Shown here one piece after another: positions 1-10,699 of a DNA stretch of 64,000 nucleotides (positions are counted from its first letter, which is position 1; each line of letters begins with the position of its first letter). Source of the stretch: Aselliscus stoliczkanus (Eukaryota > Chordata > Mammalia > Chiroptera > Hipposideridae). The notes under the pieces are model-generated. The model did no database searches. It worked only from the letters and a program-made list of their open reading frames with translations, and had not been told where the DNA came from. The DNA lies in contig CM066727.1 in the NCBI GenBank assembly GCA_033961575.1, forward strand, positions 155,543,434 to 155,607,433, written 5' to 3'. A program made the translations under genes and the position numbers.

Positions 1-72
1 CATGTGGGATCCGAACCGGGGCCGCTGGCATCCCAAAACCAGCGCTTAACCAATGCGCCACTCGGCTGGCCC
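1..72 (-). repeat. SINE, type B head, cut by window start
   Basis: Reverse complement of the tRNA-like head (B-box-like segment, then the cggctggccc end). The variants 'atcccaaaac' and 'aaccaatgcgcc' are shared with the type B copies at 19631 and 46276, so this is probably the 5' end of a type B element whose tail lies outside the window. Confidence 0.8.
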
Positions 73-889
73 TACATTTAATTTTTTTAAAAGAATGTGA
101 GTATATGTGTACCGTGTGTGGAGGGTGATGATGGTGGGGAGCCTGAGCAATACTTGCAATGGACATTGTGGTTGGTTCCTAACATCTATTCCCTACTAGA
201 CACCCTGGCTACTGGTATTGCTCCAGGAGTGGGCACATCAATGGCTAAAAGAAAGGACTTATGTCTCATACCTGGGAGGAGGTTTTTCTCCTTCCTCCAC
301 TGGATGCTTCTGGCAGCCATCTTGGGACCCTGAGGAGAACCATCCCAAAGACAAAGCTCCCCTCCAAGGAGGAAGGCTGAGCAGAACCATGGACAGAGTT
401 TGGGTCATTGATGACATCATTGAGCTGCTGAAATCAACTGACTTCAGAGCCTGCCTTTCTCTGGGTCCTTGTTACATGAGATATTTCTTTACTTTCTTTT
501 TCTTTTTATAAATGGGGTCATATGCTACTTGTAGCAGAAAGCATCCTGATAGATTCAGTATCTCAAAATACTCCATCACCCTTGAACTCCAAACCTGGGG
601 ATCCAACTGCCTGCCAGCATTTCCACTCAATAAGTCTAAAACTGACTTTATTGTCTTGGATGCCTCTTCCCCCTACTTCAGTCTTCCCTGTTTCTGTGAA
701 AGGTCCCACCAATCTGCCTGGTTGTTCAAGCCAAAACCTTGGGTCATCTTTGCTATTTTCCTTTCTCTCACCTGCCAATCTCTCCCTAGGTACTGCAGAT
801 TCTACCCCTTGAATATTTCTCAAACCCATCCACTTATCTGCCCACCATCATCTCTTGCATGTTTCACTGCAGCAGCTTCTGAATTGGTC
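73..889. other. Intergenic, no recognisable element
   Basis: Mixed-composition sequence. Overlapping short ORFs on both strands show no family motif, splice context or codon bias, so I read no gene here. Confidence 0.5.
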
Positions 890-1437
890 CTCCATCTGCT
901 TCCAATAGTTTCTGCACACTACAGTCAGCATGATCTTTCTAAAATGCATATCTAAATACTTCATTCTGATTAGATCTTTTCATTCCCCTTTCCTTAGGAT
1001 AAATTCTGAATGCCTTGATATGGCATATAAGCCCCTCCATAAGCAGCCTCATTTCATCTTTCCAACCCCAACACCATTCCTTGCTTTCTAACTTTCATTC
1101 CAATATTATAGAACTACTTTCAACTCCAAAACTTGCTCTCTTACCTCCTGGCTGACTTATCTACCTAGAAAGTCCTCCTTCTCTCCCTGCTTCACTTGAA
1201 TAACTCCTGCTTGTTCTTCGGTGCTCAGTGTGATGGCCCCACCTTTGGGAAGCCATCCTTACCCTAAGGCTGGGTTAAGTGCTCCTTTTCATGTTCCCAC
1301 AATGCTGTCTCCTTATCTCAGTCATACCACTCATCTCGAGGTTGGAATTGTCTGTTTATTTGTCTATCTCTCCCACCCCAGACAGTGAGCTCCTTGAGAG
1401 GAGATTCTGGCTTATTCCCTGCATCTAGCACTGTAAT
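890..1437 (+). repeat. L2 LINE, 3' end
   Basis: Order and wording follow the L2 3' end as I know it: a 'cctccttctctccctgcttcacttg' type stretch (read in parts), 'gccatccttaccct', then 'tctctcccaccccagacagtgagctccttgag' (in parts) and 'gcatctagcactgta'. Strongly diverged, as expected of an ancient element. No ORF survives. Confidence 0.65.
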
Positions 1438-1494
1438 TAATTGAAAATAATTTTAAATCCAGAAGTGGATTTTTACTTGAAGGCAGAGGTACAA

Positions 1495-2010
1495 TGGAAT
1501 GGAATTAGAAGACAGGGTGGAAGGAGACATTTTCAAGCAGGGGGAGGGGTGGTGGCAGCAGAATCTGATTTGCTGGTGAGGTGAGTAGGTTTAGGTGGGT
1601 GGCAGGGCCAGGCCAGGGGTAAGAAACCATGGGGCAGATATTGTAATCCAGACAAGAGATGATGGTGGTCTAGACTAATGTGGTGGCAGTGGAGATGGGG
1701 AGAACCAGACAGGCATGAATAAGTTAAGATGTAAAATTAACAGAATTGCTGGTTGCGAGTGAGGGCAGGGGTGAAGAAAGGAAAAGGGTGTAAGACGAGG
1801 TGAGTTCTAATTTGGGCAATAGAGCTGCCTTCTTCTAAGTGGAGAATCCAGAAGGAAGAACATGATTACAGATAGTAGAGAGGGAGATGAGAAGCTCTGT
1901 TTTGGACATGTTGAATTTGAGGGACCTATGGGACACCCAGAGGCATCTAGACATTCTGGGCTGCAAATGGAGAACAGAAAGTAAGAAGGAATGGACAGAG
2001 AGTAGGAGAA
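1495..2010 (-). repeat. L2 LINE fragment, ORF2 3' part
   Basis: Diagnostic minus-strand L2 phrases: 'gtaatccagacaagagatg' (1640s), 'gtggcagtggagatgggga' (1680s) and 'ctctgttttggacatgttga' (1895-1915), followed by the 'gacattctgggctgcaaat' area. It lies next to an L2 piece in the opposite orientation. Confidence 0.65.
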
Positions 2011-2149
2011 AAGCCAGAAGGGTAGCTAGGAGTCATAGATACCAAGCTAGCAGGATTCAGAAAAGAAATGACTAAAGACAAGGGGAAAATGCTGCTGAGC
2101 CTTCGCCCCACAGGTACCCCCCCACTTCCACAGACACGAATGCATTGGA

Positions 2150-2482
2150 AAGGTTTCTCTTGACAGCAGTTTTATTTGATTTGAAAGTGAAACTCAGACC
2201 CTGGCCCATCCCACTGATCATGGGATCATGGCAGGAATAGACTGGACCTGGGATCATTGGTCTCTTACCAGGATGAGAAAAGGGGAACATATGGGTCATA
2301 TCTATATGTAAGGCAGGGACAGGTCCAGCCACTGCAGGCTGGATAGGGCTTGGCTACAAGCCAGAGAAGGGTACCATCCCTTAGACACATGCAGAGGGAG
2401 AGGAGACCCATTCAGGACTAGTGTTAGGATGTGGGCTTAGAGTAGGCCTAGGGCAGGGTCAGGGAGCTCTGGACCAAGGGGT
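2150..2482 (-). other. PRPH: PRPH 3' untranslated region
   Basis: Extends about 320 bases from the TGA at 2483-2485 to just past the polyadenylation signal at 2171-2176. ORFs reported across it on either strand are not supported by codon pattern. Confidence 0.8.
2171..2176 (-). terminator. PRPH: PRPH polyadenylation signal (AATAAA)
   Basis: Plus-strand 'tttatt' reads AATAAA on the gene strand, about 310 bases after the PRPH stop codon. Cleavage is expected 15-25 bases further, near 2150. It is the first canonical signal after the stop. Confidence 0.8.
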
Positions 2483-5400
2483 TCAATAGCTGTGAGTAGA
2501 AGACTTGTCCAGCTCACTGCGCTGCTCCTTCTGGGATTCTGTCACCACCTGCTGAGGTCAAGGCATGTGAAGAACACAAACCATTCAGCACCACTCTCCA
2601 TCCAAGTCCTCTGGGGCATGGTGTCCCCCTCTCTGGCATAAGCAACTGAGGCTCCAGTCTATCCATCCACTTTATCTCCTTGTCTCCCTCCCACCCCAAG
2701 AACCACTAACCCACAATACCCTAAGATCAGCAGCGGCCAGGCTGGGGCTCAGAAATAATATTGGAAATGATGGGGTTCTAGTCTCCAGTGATCCATCTCA
2801 CCTCCCCATCCCGGGTCTCAATGGTCTTGATCAAAACCATCTTCCTGCTGTGGCTGTCCTGGGGAAGCTCCACTTCAGGCACTGAAAAAAGCAGGTAAGG
2901 GGTGGAAGGGAGGAGATGGGGGTTGCTCTCCTTTTAAGCCCTCATTCCTGTCAATGAGAGGCGGGGCTTACGGGCGAGGGGCGAGAGTAGACCAGGACTC
3001 AGTAGTTCACCAATCCCAGAGCAAGAGTGGACAAAGGGACCGACAGGTAGGAAGCCAGGTAAGGGAAACTCACCAGTCGTCTTTATATTGAAGGATGCAA
3101 AGGAATGGAGTGGCACGGAGATCCTGCAGGCAAAGCAAGTGGGGTCAGCTACTCTACCCAGGCCGCTCCCCTTCCCTGACCACGCCCTACCACTCTCCCC
3201 ACCTGCTCTCCTCGCCCTCCAGCAACTTCCGGTAGGTGGCAATCTCGATGTCCAGGGCCATCTTGACGTTGAGGAGCTCTTGGTATTCGCGCAGGTGTCG
3301 TGCCATCTCCTCCTTTAGCTGTCGCAGCTCCTCCTCAAGGCGCGCGGCGCCGGCCTGGTACCCTCCGGCCTCCAGGGCAAACTGCTCTTCCAGCTCCCGC
3401 AGCTGTCTGAGCAGAGCCTCGTTCTGGTGGTGGGGAGGGCAAAAGTGGGGGGAAGCGAGGGTTAGAGGGGGAACAACTCTCACCGTCCACCCTCCGGCCT
3501 GGGCGCGCAGCCTGGTACTCACGGTGCCGCGCAGTCCGTCCACCTCGCACGTCAGGCTCTGTATCTGGCGTCGGGACTCGTTCATCTCCTGCTTGGCCTG
3601 GCGCAGGGCTTCGTGGTTCCGGTTGGCGGCGTCGGACAGGTCCGCGTACTGCGGCATGGGGGCACACGTGCATGAATGGAAGGGATACGTCCTCACCCCA
3701 GCACCCTACCTTCCCAGGCCCTCCCAAACTCTCCTGGGCTCTCGCACCTTGGACTTGTACCATTCCTCTGCCTCCTGCAGGTTCTTCGCCGCGATGCTCT
3801 CGTATTGCGCGCGTATGTCTCTCAGCGCCGCTGTCAGCTCGGGCTTCACGGTCGCCTCCACCTCGATCTGCTGCACCTGCTGGTTCTCTACGCTCACCTG
3901 TAGGTCTCGCAGCTCCTGCCGCCCAGGGCAACAAGACGTCGAGTTCGCCACGCATATCCCACGCAGGCCGCGCCGTTAGCGGACAGAAAAGAGCAGGAAA
4001 CTCTTGAATGAACAGAAGGGGGCGCCAGGGAATGCGGTGCACACCAGGCTGAGCGGCTTTGAGCCCGCGGCCAGGTTGCAGGGTGCCGCTCGGCTGCTAG
4101 CCACCAGGGGGCGCAGGGGCGGGAAGCAGACCACCTGTGGACTGGGGTTGCGGGGTTGCCTCTACCCCATCAATCTCACTTCGTTCCCCTAGGGCTGTTT
4201 CTCCGCTTCACTCGCCAATCTCCCAGCGCCAAGGAGACCACCCCTAACCTGCGGAGCCTCCCCTGACATCCGGGGACACCCACCTCGTCGTGCAGCTTCT
4301 TGAGGAACTCAATCTCGTCCATCAGAGATTCGATCTTGCGCTCTAGCTCCAGGCGGGCGAGGGTAGCGTCGTCCACGTCCTTCGGGGTGTGGCAGTGGGG
4401 GTTCAGGGGCAGGGAGGGGCTGCTCAGCCCGGGGAAGGGCCAGGCCCTCCCTGCCGGCCTCTGAAGGCTTATGGTCACCTCCGCACCCCCACAGATGCGC
4501 CCCTGTACCCGCAGGCCCCGGGTAGGGGTGGGGAGATGGAAGTCGACGAGGGGCCCGGGCTCACCTTGCGGAAGAGCACGAGGTTGTGCTCAGCGTCCTC
4601 CCGCTTGCGTGTCTCGTCCTCCAGTCTGGCGGGAAGAGGGGGCAGAGACTGAGCTGCGGGGGTACGGTCCTCCCCGCCCCCCCAGGATCTGGAGTAGAAG
4701 CTGCTACTGCCCAGGACTCGGAGGAGGGGTCTTCAGGCTGCCTAATGGACGTGGCCCCATGTTCTCTCTAACTGGCTGGAAGCTGAGCTGGGCGCCTTTA
4801 TACACAGGGGAGACACAATCACTCCCCCTCTCCCTCACCTCCCCCGAGGCTCAACGAAGTGGTACAGGGAAGGCGAGGATGCCGCCCGCACACGCCCGCC
4901 GGGGTTGACCGGGGATGTTACTCCCTCGGGTGGCTGGCGGGGAGGGGAGCGAGGAGCAGCCGTCTCACGGCCGCCAGCCGGCCCTGCCCCCTGACCTCTG
5001 CTTGAGCGCCGCCAGGTCCTCTGCCAGCCCGTCGCGCTCCACCTGCACCCGGTCGCGCTCGCGGCCCAGCAGCTCTAGCTCCCTGCGCAGCTCGCGCAGC
5101 TCCTGCTGGCACAGCTGGTCGGCGCGCGCCGGCTCCTGGCCCCGGGCCTGGCTCAGCTCCCCGCGCAAGGCCGCGTTCTGCTGCTCCAGGAAGCGCACCT
5201 TCTCAATGAAGTTGGCGAAGCGGTCGTTGAGCTCCTGCAGCTCCTGCTTCTCGTTGCTGCGCGTGGTCAGGAACTCCTGGTTTAGGGCCTCGGCCATGGA
5301 GAAGTCGAGGCGCTCTGAGGGCAGGCGCAGGAGGGCGCCCGCGCTGGACCGGGGGACGCGGAAGCTGCCCAGGCGCACGGAGGAGCTGGAGGACGCCGAG

Positions 5401-5537
5401 CCCAGCAGGCGGCTGCCTGAGAAGCGGGAGCTGGACGAGTAGGAGAAAGCCCCGGGGGACAGTGAGGGCGGTGGCCCGAAGGTGCGGCGGTAGGAGGTGG
5501 AACTGGCGCTGGCCCGGAGGCCCGACGGGTGGCTCAT
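2483..5537 (-). CDS. PRPH: Peripherin, type III intermediate filament (9 exons)
   Basis: Neuronal intermediate-filament protein that self-assembles, or co-assembles with neurofilament subunits, in peripheral and some central neurons. Coding exons in transcript order: 5537-4996, 4625-4565, 4379-4284, 3915-3748, 3648-3523, 3423-3203, 3123-3074, 2881-2802, 2551-2483. Lengths 542, 61, 96, 168, 126, 221, 50, 80 and 69 nt sum to 1413 nt, 470 aa, the usual peripherin length. All introns are GT-AG. Ser/Arg-rich head is residues 1-94. The rod starts at NEKQEL (95-100) with the coil 1A signature [18 protein letters not shown] (103-120) and closes with [10 protein letters not shown] (394-403). The tail (406-470) ends in DKSSTHSY. 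The ATG at 5535-5537 begins MSHPSGLR, as in orthologues (human has MSHHPSGLR). The neighbour on the same strand is TUBA1C, as in human. Vimentin, desmin and NEFL are excluded by head and tail sequence. Confidence 0.97.
3424..3522 (-). other. PRPH: PRPH intron 5, 99 nt, open in frame
   Basis: Bounded by a GTGAGT donor after ACC (Thr331) and a CCACCAG acceptor before AAC. The length is divisible by three and the reading frame of exons 5 and 6 runs through it without a stop, giving 33 extra residues (VSTRLRAQ...CPPHHQ) in rod coil 2. Splicing is the default reading because both sites are good and the coil sequence is uninterrupted without it. Confidence 0.85.
3649..3747 (-). other. PRPH: PRPH intron 4, 99 nt, closed by an early stop
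   Basis: Lies between AAG (exon 4 end, 3748-3750) and TAC (exon 5 start). The length is divisible by three, but the exon 4 frame meets TAG at the fourteenth intron codon, near 3706-3708. Retention would therefore truncate the protein within the rod. Confidence 0.85.
4101..4115 (+). promoter_or_regulatory. CTCF-like motif in PRPH intron 3
   Basis: CCACCAGGGGGCGCA fits the CTCF core CCASYAGRKGGCRSY at 14 of 15 positions. It sits in a GC-rich intron of an active-type locus. Occupancy is inferred only. Confidence 0.5.
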
Positions 5538-5612
5538 GGCGGCGAAGGATGGGCAGGCACCGCTGGCAGAGTTGGTCCAGAAGCTGCAGACCGCTTGGAG
5601 GCAGCTTTATAG
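5538..5612 (-). promoter_or_regulatory. PRPH: PRPH core promoter and 5' UTR, TATA box
   Basis: A perfect TATAAA on the gene strand lies at 5606-5611 (plus 'tttata'). Transcription would start about 30 bases downstream, near 5578, leaving a 5' UTR of roughly 40 bases before the ATG at 5535-5537. The context 'gccgccATG' immediately before the start is a strong Kozak sequence. Confidence 0.8.
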
Positions 5613-7977
5613 TCCTGCGGGCTCAGGGGGGGAGGCACGGGCAGCTCCTCCCACTGGCCTGACTGTGCGGCTATGTGGGGAGGGGGACGCCCCACCCCTG
5701 CGGAGCAGCAGGAGCGCCGCACCCACTGTCTCTGGTTGTTGGCTCCCTGCCTACTTGGTTCCCCCTGTTGCTGGCAGGGAAGCAAGCAGGGATGGGACTA
5801 CAGGCCACAGGCAGGCAGGGTTGTAGGTCAGCACCTTCCAACAAGTATCCAGAGCTGCAGCCTAGGATGGGAGGGCCCGATTTGAGCTGGGGTCCCTGCC
5901 TGAAATAGCTGGTAAAATTTGGGGGATAGGAGGACTGGAGGTTGAAGGACAGGCTTCTGGCACGTGAGTGGAGAGGAGGTGGCATAGGTGGATGGAGAGC
6001 TGGCCTGGCTTATCCCACAGCCTGTACCTCCAGTTATCCCCTAAAGGCTGGGCTCTGCTTTCACCTGGTGTCAGCTACCCCCTTTGTCACCACACCCAGG
6101 GAGATATGGGGGACAGGAGGGCAGAAGCAGCTGAGGAGGGTGGGGAAGGGCTGATCTCTGTAATCCCCAGGGCCCTTTGAAGGGTTGCTGCCTGGCGCCA
6201 GCTCTGCAGCTAATGGACAGGCTACTTCCCCTCCCCCTCCCCTGGACACTTGGCCAGGGGGTGCCTGCTGATGTCTCAGCTTTAAAGACACAGCTCCCAA
6301 ACCTGGACCTACCCCAGGCCGCAGAAGAGCCTGAGGTTAACTGGGCCCAGCTCTGGGTCCCACTAGGCAGGGTCTGTGCCCTGCCAGAAGCTGAGCTGAG
6401 TGAGCACTAGTGTATGCTGTCTGGCTTTACTGGATTTTCCCTTCCCCCAACCAACTGCTGCTCAGTCACAGCCTTACGGGAACGAGGGTTATTTGTGAGA
6501 TGGGAAGGGGAAGGGGCTGAAGGGTGGTAGCTGCTGCCAAGGCTGAGAGATGGACAGACTGGCAGGAACCGGTTCCCGGTATTAGGGAGTTGCAGGTACT
6601 CAGAGATGGGAGGGGCTGGATGGGGAAGAGATGGGGAAAGAGAAGATGCCCATCCCCAGTGGTTCAGGGACTGAATGAGGAGCAAGAAGACCCCAGGACA
6701 GATCCGTAAGCCTGTGCGCACAAACAGACACATATATACACACATATATATATAGTAGCACTGTATACCTATGTGCACACAAATTACACAGACACACACA
6801 CATTACATTACCCCTTCCTACCCTCTCCCACCCTGGAGTTAGCGAAAACGCTGTCTGGCCTTTGCATGTCAAATGGCTTCCAAAAGGCAGGCACAGGCTG
6901 CCCAGGAGTGGACAAAAGCAGCTCGGATGGTCTGCAGGAGCCAGGGTGCTGAGGCCTGCTGGGTTTGCCAGGAGCCATGGGGCTGCAACCACTGGGGACT
7001 CCAGGGCTCTCCAGTAGGGACAGGTCTGCCTCCGATTGGCCCTGAGGACAAGAGCTGGGTGCCTGGGGAAGCAGGTTTGGGACTCTGAGTTGGATCTCTG
7101 GCTGAGGCAGTGAGGAGGGCGGCTCCCTGGCGGCCAGCTCCTTCAGCATTGCAGGGCAGAGGAGCCTCCCCTCTTTGTGTGTCCTCTGAGATGGGCCAAC
7201 GCCTGCCTGCTCATATCCCTACCTCCTTCCTCTCCTCTCCAGGCCCCTCCTTCCTTCCGGGCCATTAGTCTCTCCCTGCTCAGCTGCCAAGTCCTTCTCC
7301 TTGATGGGTCTGGTTTGGTTGCCAGGGGAATGGGAAGAGGGAGGATGGGAGACAGGGGGAGGATGGATAAACCAGGACCTGTCCCTACTAAATTCTGGGA
7401 GTAGGGAGAGAGGACCCTGCCTGGACTGGGGTTGGGGTTTTGGCAGGTGTGAGGAGGGGACTGGGGAAGCCTTGGTGCTTTCTGCCGCAGCCCTAGGCTC
7501 GGAGCCCCTGCTGCTGTTGGCTTGGAGCCCCACTGACTCCAGCCTAGGCCCTGCCCTTCCCATGTCTGCTGTCCTCCAGGAGCAAACTGGGAGTGTAAGC
7601 TGGTGCTGCATGCGGACAGGCAAGCAAACAAGACCTGGGAGGACCAGCTAGGGCTCTGTCTTTATAAGGAGCTGCTGGTAGACCTGGGCCTTTGAGAGTA
7701 GAGGCCCCTTGGGCTGGGCCTGAGGAGTTTCAGTTGGGGTTCTATCCCCTCCCCTGCTTAAGCTCCCACCTCACCACCCAGACGCTTCAGAATGGAGGAG
7801 ACCAGGGCTTTTTCATCAGGACTCTGGGGTCTGTGGAGAGATTAAGGCTGGGGCCTGTGTTTGGCGGGGGAGGGAGGAGGGGGAACCAGGCCTGCTGGCA
7901 AGGCAGGGAGACTTGTTCCCCTTACTCAGAAAGAGCCAGGCTGAGAGATCTTGGGACCAGAAGGAAAGTAGGAAAGG
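5613..7977. other. PRPH upstream intergenic region
   Basis: Single-copy-looking, moderately GC-rich sequence with no recognisable transposon apart from a CA/TA microsatellite. It probably contains PRPH control elements, but I recognise no specific one. Many overlapping ORFs on both strands lack any protein-family signal. Confidence 0.5.
6724..6802. repeat. CA/TA microsatellite
   Basis: Interrupted alternating purine-pyrimidine tract: 'cacatatatacacacatata' followed by 'tatata' and a later 'gacacacacaca'. It explains the low-complexity ORFs on the minus strand here. Confidence 0.85.
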
Positions 7978-8215
7978 GTCATGGTTAAGAGCTAAGGCTC
8001 TGGCATCCAGTTGCCAAGCTTCCCATCTGACTCAACACTGTCTATTGTATGACTTTAGGCTCATTACTATGTTCATTCATGTCCTTTAGTAAAATGGGGA
8101 TAATGGTAGCTTCCACCTTATCGTGTTCTTGGAAGGATTAAATGAATAAATACATGTAAAATACCTAGAACACACATGATAACAAGTGAAAATGTAAGCA
8201 CTGTTGTTATTGATT
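7978..8215 (+). repeat. MIR SINE
   Basis: Near-complete MIR: 'ggttaagagctaaggctctgg', the 'tttagtaaaatggggataat' core, then 'ggattaaatgaataaatacat' and a 'gcactgttgttatt' end (phrases read in parts). Confidence 0.8.
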
Positions 8216-8366
8216 TCCCTAGTGATAGTGTCAGCTCCCTAATGCAGTTAGGATCTGGACTTCTTTTAGATTGTCCCCACTATTGACTGCAAGCAGGTCT
8301 GGACCCAGGGTGGAAGAAGCCAAGTACTTCCTGCCTGAGGGGAAGGTGGCCTCATCTTCCTCTGTA

Positions 8367-8622
8367 GGCAAATAGTATACTGATTAAGATGGGGACTCTG
8401 GGTTCGATTAAGGCTGCCTGGGTTCGATCAACACTCCTCAACTTAATTAGCTGTGTGCTTTGGGTTTGAGTGAATGATTTAACCTCAGTTCACCCCACTG
8501 TCTTTATCCACAAGTGGGGATGATAATAATAGTACCTCCCTCACAGTGTTACAATATGCGAAGCACTTAGTGCTTGGCACACAGGACTTGCTGTATAAGT
8601 ATTAGCCAGTGTTATTATTACC
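8367..8622 (+). repeat. MIR SINE
   Basis: 'actctgggttcgatt' box, 'agctgtgtgctttgggt', 'ccacaagtggggatgataat' and 'agtgcttggcacaca' in MIR order. The tRNA-like box is partly duplicated: 'tgggttcgat' occurs twice, at about 8400 and 8421. Confidence 0.8.
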
Positions 8623-9049
8623 CCTCCTTCTGCTGCCCTTGGCTGCTCTGGTGAAGGTTTGAAGAGAAATGGCCATTGGATGTATTCAGAGGTTTGCAAG
8701 GAAGGTAAGCAATGAAGTTTAGGTTGCTGGCAAGAGAGCTACTGAATGATGGGCATTGGACTCAAAGCTGCGTGAGGAGGGGTGTGTGGGCAAGAGAGGG
8801 TGGGAGATTGGCAGAGTACAGAGATCCATAGGTGCTCCCAGGCAAGGCCAAGGAACAGTCATAGTACAAAGACATTGAAAGAGGCACTGAGAGTGTAGGA
8901 AGTTGTTTTCAGATTGCAGAATGAATGAATTTGTGATTCTGGAGCTGGAGTATTAATGGATAAGATTCCCAGGGCATTTCTAAGGGAGTGGGCAACTGAG
9001 GTAGATTGGAGGAAGAGGTCAGAGGAGAAAATATCAGGGCACCAGCCAG
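8623..9049. other. Intergenic, nothing recognised
   Basis: Unique-looking sequence between two MIR copies. No ORF or motif stands out. Confidence 0.5.
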
Positions 9050-9232
9050 GCACTGACTAGCTGTGTGACCCTGGGCAAGTTACTTGTTCTCTCTGAGCTT
9101 CAGTTTCTTCATCTGTAAAGTCGGGGGATGATACCTTTCTCCCAGGCGTGCTGTGAGATCTATATAAGGTATTGTACATAAAACAATTAGCAGGCTGTGA
9201 GGCTCATAGTAGGTGCTCAACACTGTTGATTG
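9050..9232 (+). repeat. MIR SINE
   Basis: 'agctgtgtgaccctgggcaa', 'ttcttcatctgtaaagt' and 'catagtaggtgctcaaca' in the canonical order. Confidence 0.85.
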
Positions 9233-9883
9233 CCTTCTCCTCCTCCCGTGTGTCAGGAAACAGACAGAGAAGAGCAAGGATATAACCCTAATTACTTGTA
9301 ACTAAGTGTCAGCAGGGGGTCCCTGCCCCTTGAGGTCTAAGATTGGCTCAACCTCCATTCTACATCTTGGGAAAGTCCAATGTCCTCCCCAAGACCTCTC
9401 TGCTTCCTCTTTACATCCCTAGCTCCATATCCCTGCTGCTCCTGAAATGGCTAACTTTGCAGCTGACTTTCTGCAGTGTCCCAGATATGGAACTCGGAAC
9501 TGTCCCTTGGTTCCTGTGGTCCCTTCCCCATCACAGGTAGGACCTGAGGCTCAGAGGGACAAAGCTGCCTGTCTGAGGTTGCACAGTGAGCTAATGGTGG
9601 CTCCCTTTCCAGGGAGGCTCATCCTGGGGGGCCAGACCCTGCTGGTGTTCTGTGCTCTGGGCCTGGGAGCCACAATGAGCCTCAACCATAAGGCATCCAG
9701 CTCCCTTTAGGGTGGGCTCTCCCAGGCTGGCCTGGCTGCAGAATCCCCACTGACAGAGTGGCTCCACCAGAGTGGAATTCTTCCCCCATTATCTCCATTT
9801 TGGGACCCCACTCCTCCCAGTTAGGGGGCACCCTCTCTGGATATCTTTTCCATCTCATCACCCCTCTCACTGTATTGTATAGT
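9233..9883. other. Intergenic, nothing recognised
   Basis: Unique-looking sequence with short ORFs lacking family signal. Confidence 0.45.
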
Positions 9884-10062
9884 AATAGCTAACATTTCCG
9901 ATGTGCCAAACACTTTACATGTTACCACTTTTTAAAAAATCTTCACAATAACCATATGATATAGGTGTTATTACTATTCCCATTTTACAGTTAAAGAAAT
10001 TGAGGCACGAAGAGGTTAAGCAACTTGTCCAAGGTCATCCAGCAGGTAAACTAGTATCCTGT
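9884..10062 (-). repeat. MIR SINE
   Basis: Minus-strand MIR order: 'gtgccaaacactttacatg', 'cccattttacagttaaagaa', 'gaggttaagcaacttgtcc'. Confidence 0.8.
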
Positions 10063-10243
10063 TTATATGTCTGACTCCCCTTCTCCCTGACAATATGATC
10101 TTTGAGGGCAGCGATCAGGTCTTATTCACCTTTGTGTCCACGGTGTCTAGCACAAGACCTTGGTCAAACAACTGTTGGTTAAACTGAGGCACCTGAAAAG
10201 AGCGTTCCATTGGATGTCAGTCTGGAAAATAAAGAGATGTGTT

Positions 10244-10258
10244 GCTGCCACCTTCTGG
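10244..10258 (-). promoter_or_regulatory. CTCF-like motif
   Basis: On the minus strand CCAGAAGGTGGCAGC matches CCASYAGRKGGCRSY at 14 of 15 positions (A at the fifth). It lies between PRPH and TUBA1C. Confidence 0.4.
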
Positions 10259-10699
10259 TCAGAAGCCAGAATGACATATCTGCAGTCTGCATCCAGGCTT
10301 ACCCCGTTTAAGACTCAAGGCTAAGGGAATATTGGAATTTGGAGGATGCTTCAAAATGATTACGTCCTCTTTTTTACAGATGAGGAGAATTAACCAAGGA
10401 TGTGTAAAATAGAATAGCAGCACTGGTACTAGGATTTCAGAGCCCTGATTTCATTCTTCCCCTGGGCTCTAGGACCCTCCTCTATCCCCACCCCTAACCC
10501 CACCTCCAGAAGCCAAAAGCCAGGGAAGGAGGGCAAAATCTGTCCTCAGCTCCCCGGTGTCCTTTACTGTGGCCACGATCTCCAGTCCTGCCCTCACCAT
10601 AAAATCGCGGCTCCATCTGCCTGTCTGACCCTTCCAACCAGCTTCCCCCTCAGCTGAAGAATAGAGAGCAGCTTATGGCCAGAGAATGCTCAGTGAACC

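Larger units (their letters stand above)
3190..5560. promoter_or_regulatory. PRPH: GC-rich, CpG-rich block over PRPH exons 1-6
   Basis: CG dinucleotides are frequent through exons 1-6 and introns 1-5, in contrast with the flanks. The density peaks in exon 1 (4996-5537). A gene-body or promoter CpG island is the natural reading. Exact boundaries need a computed CpG ratio. Confidence 0.6.

Noticed and set aside
3236..5442. Several plus-strand ORFs of 75-247 codons across PRPH
   Set aside because: Antisense shadows of GC-rich peripherin exons and introns; Ser/Arg-rich low-complexity peptides crossing splice sites.
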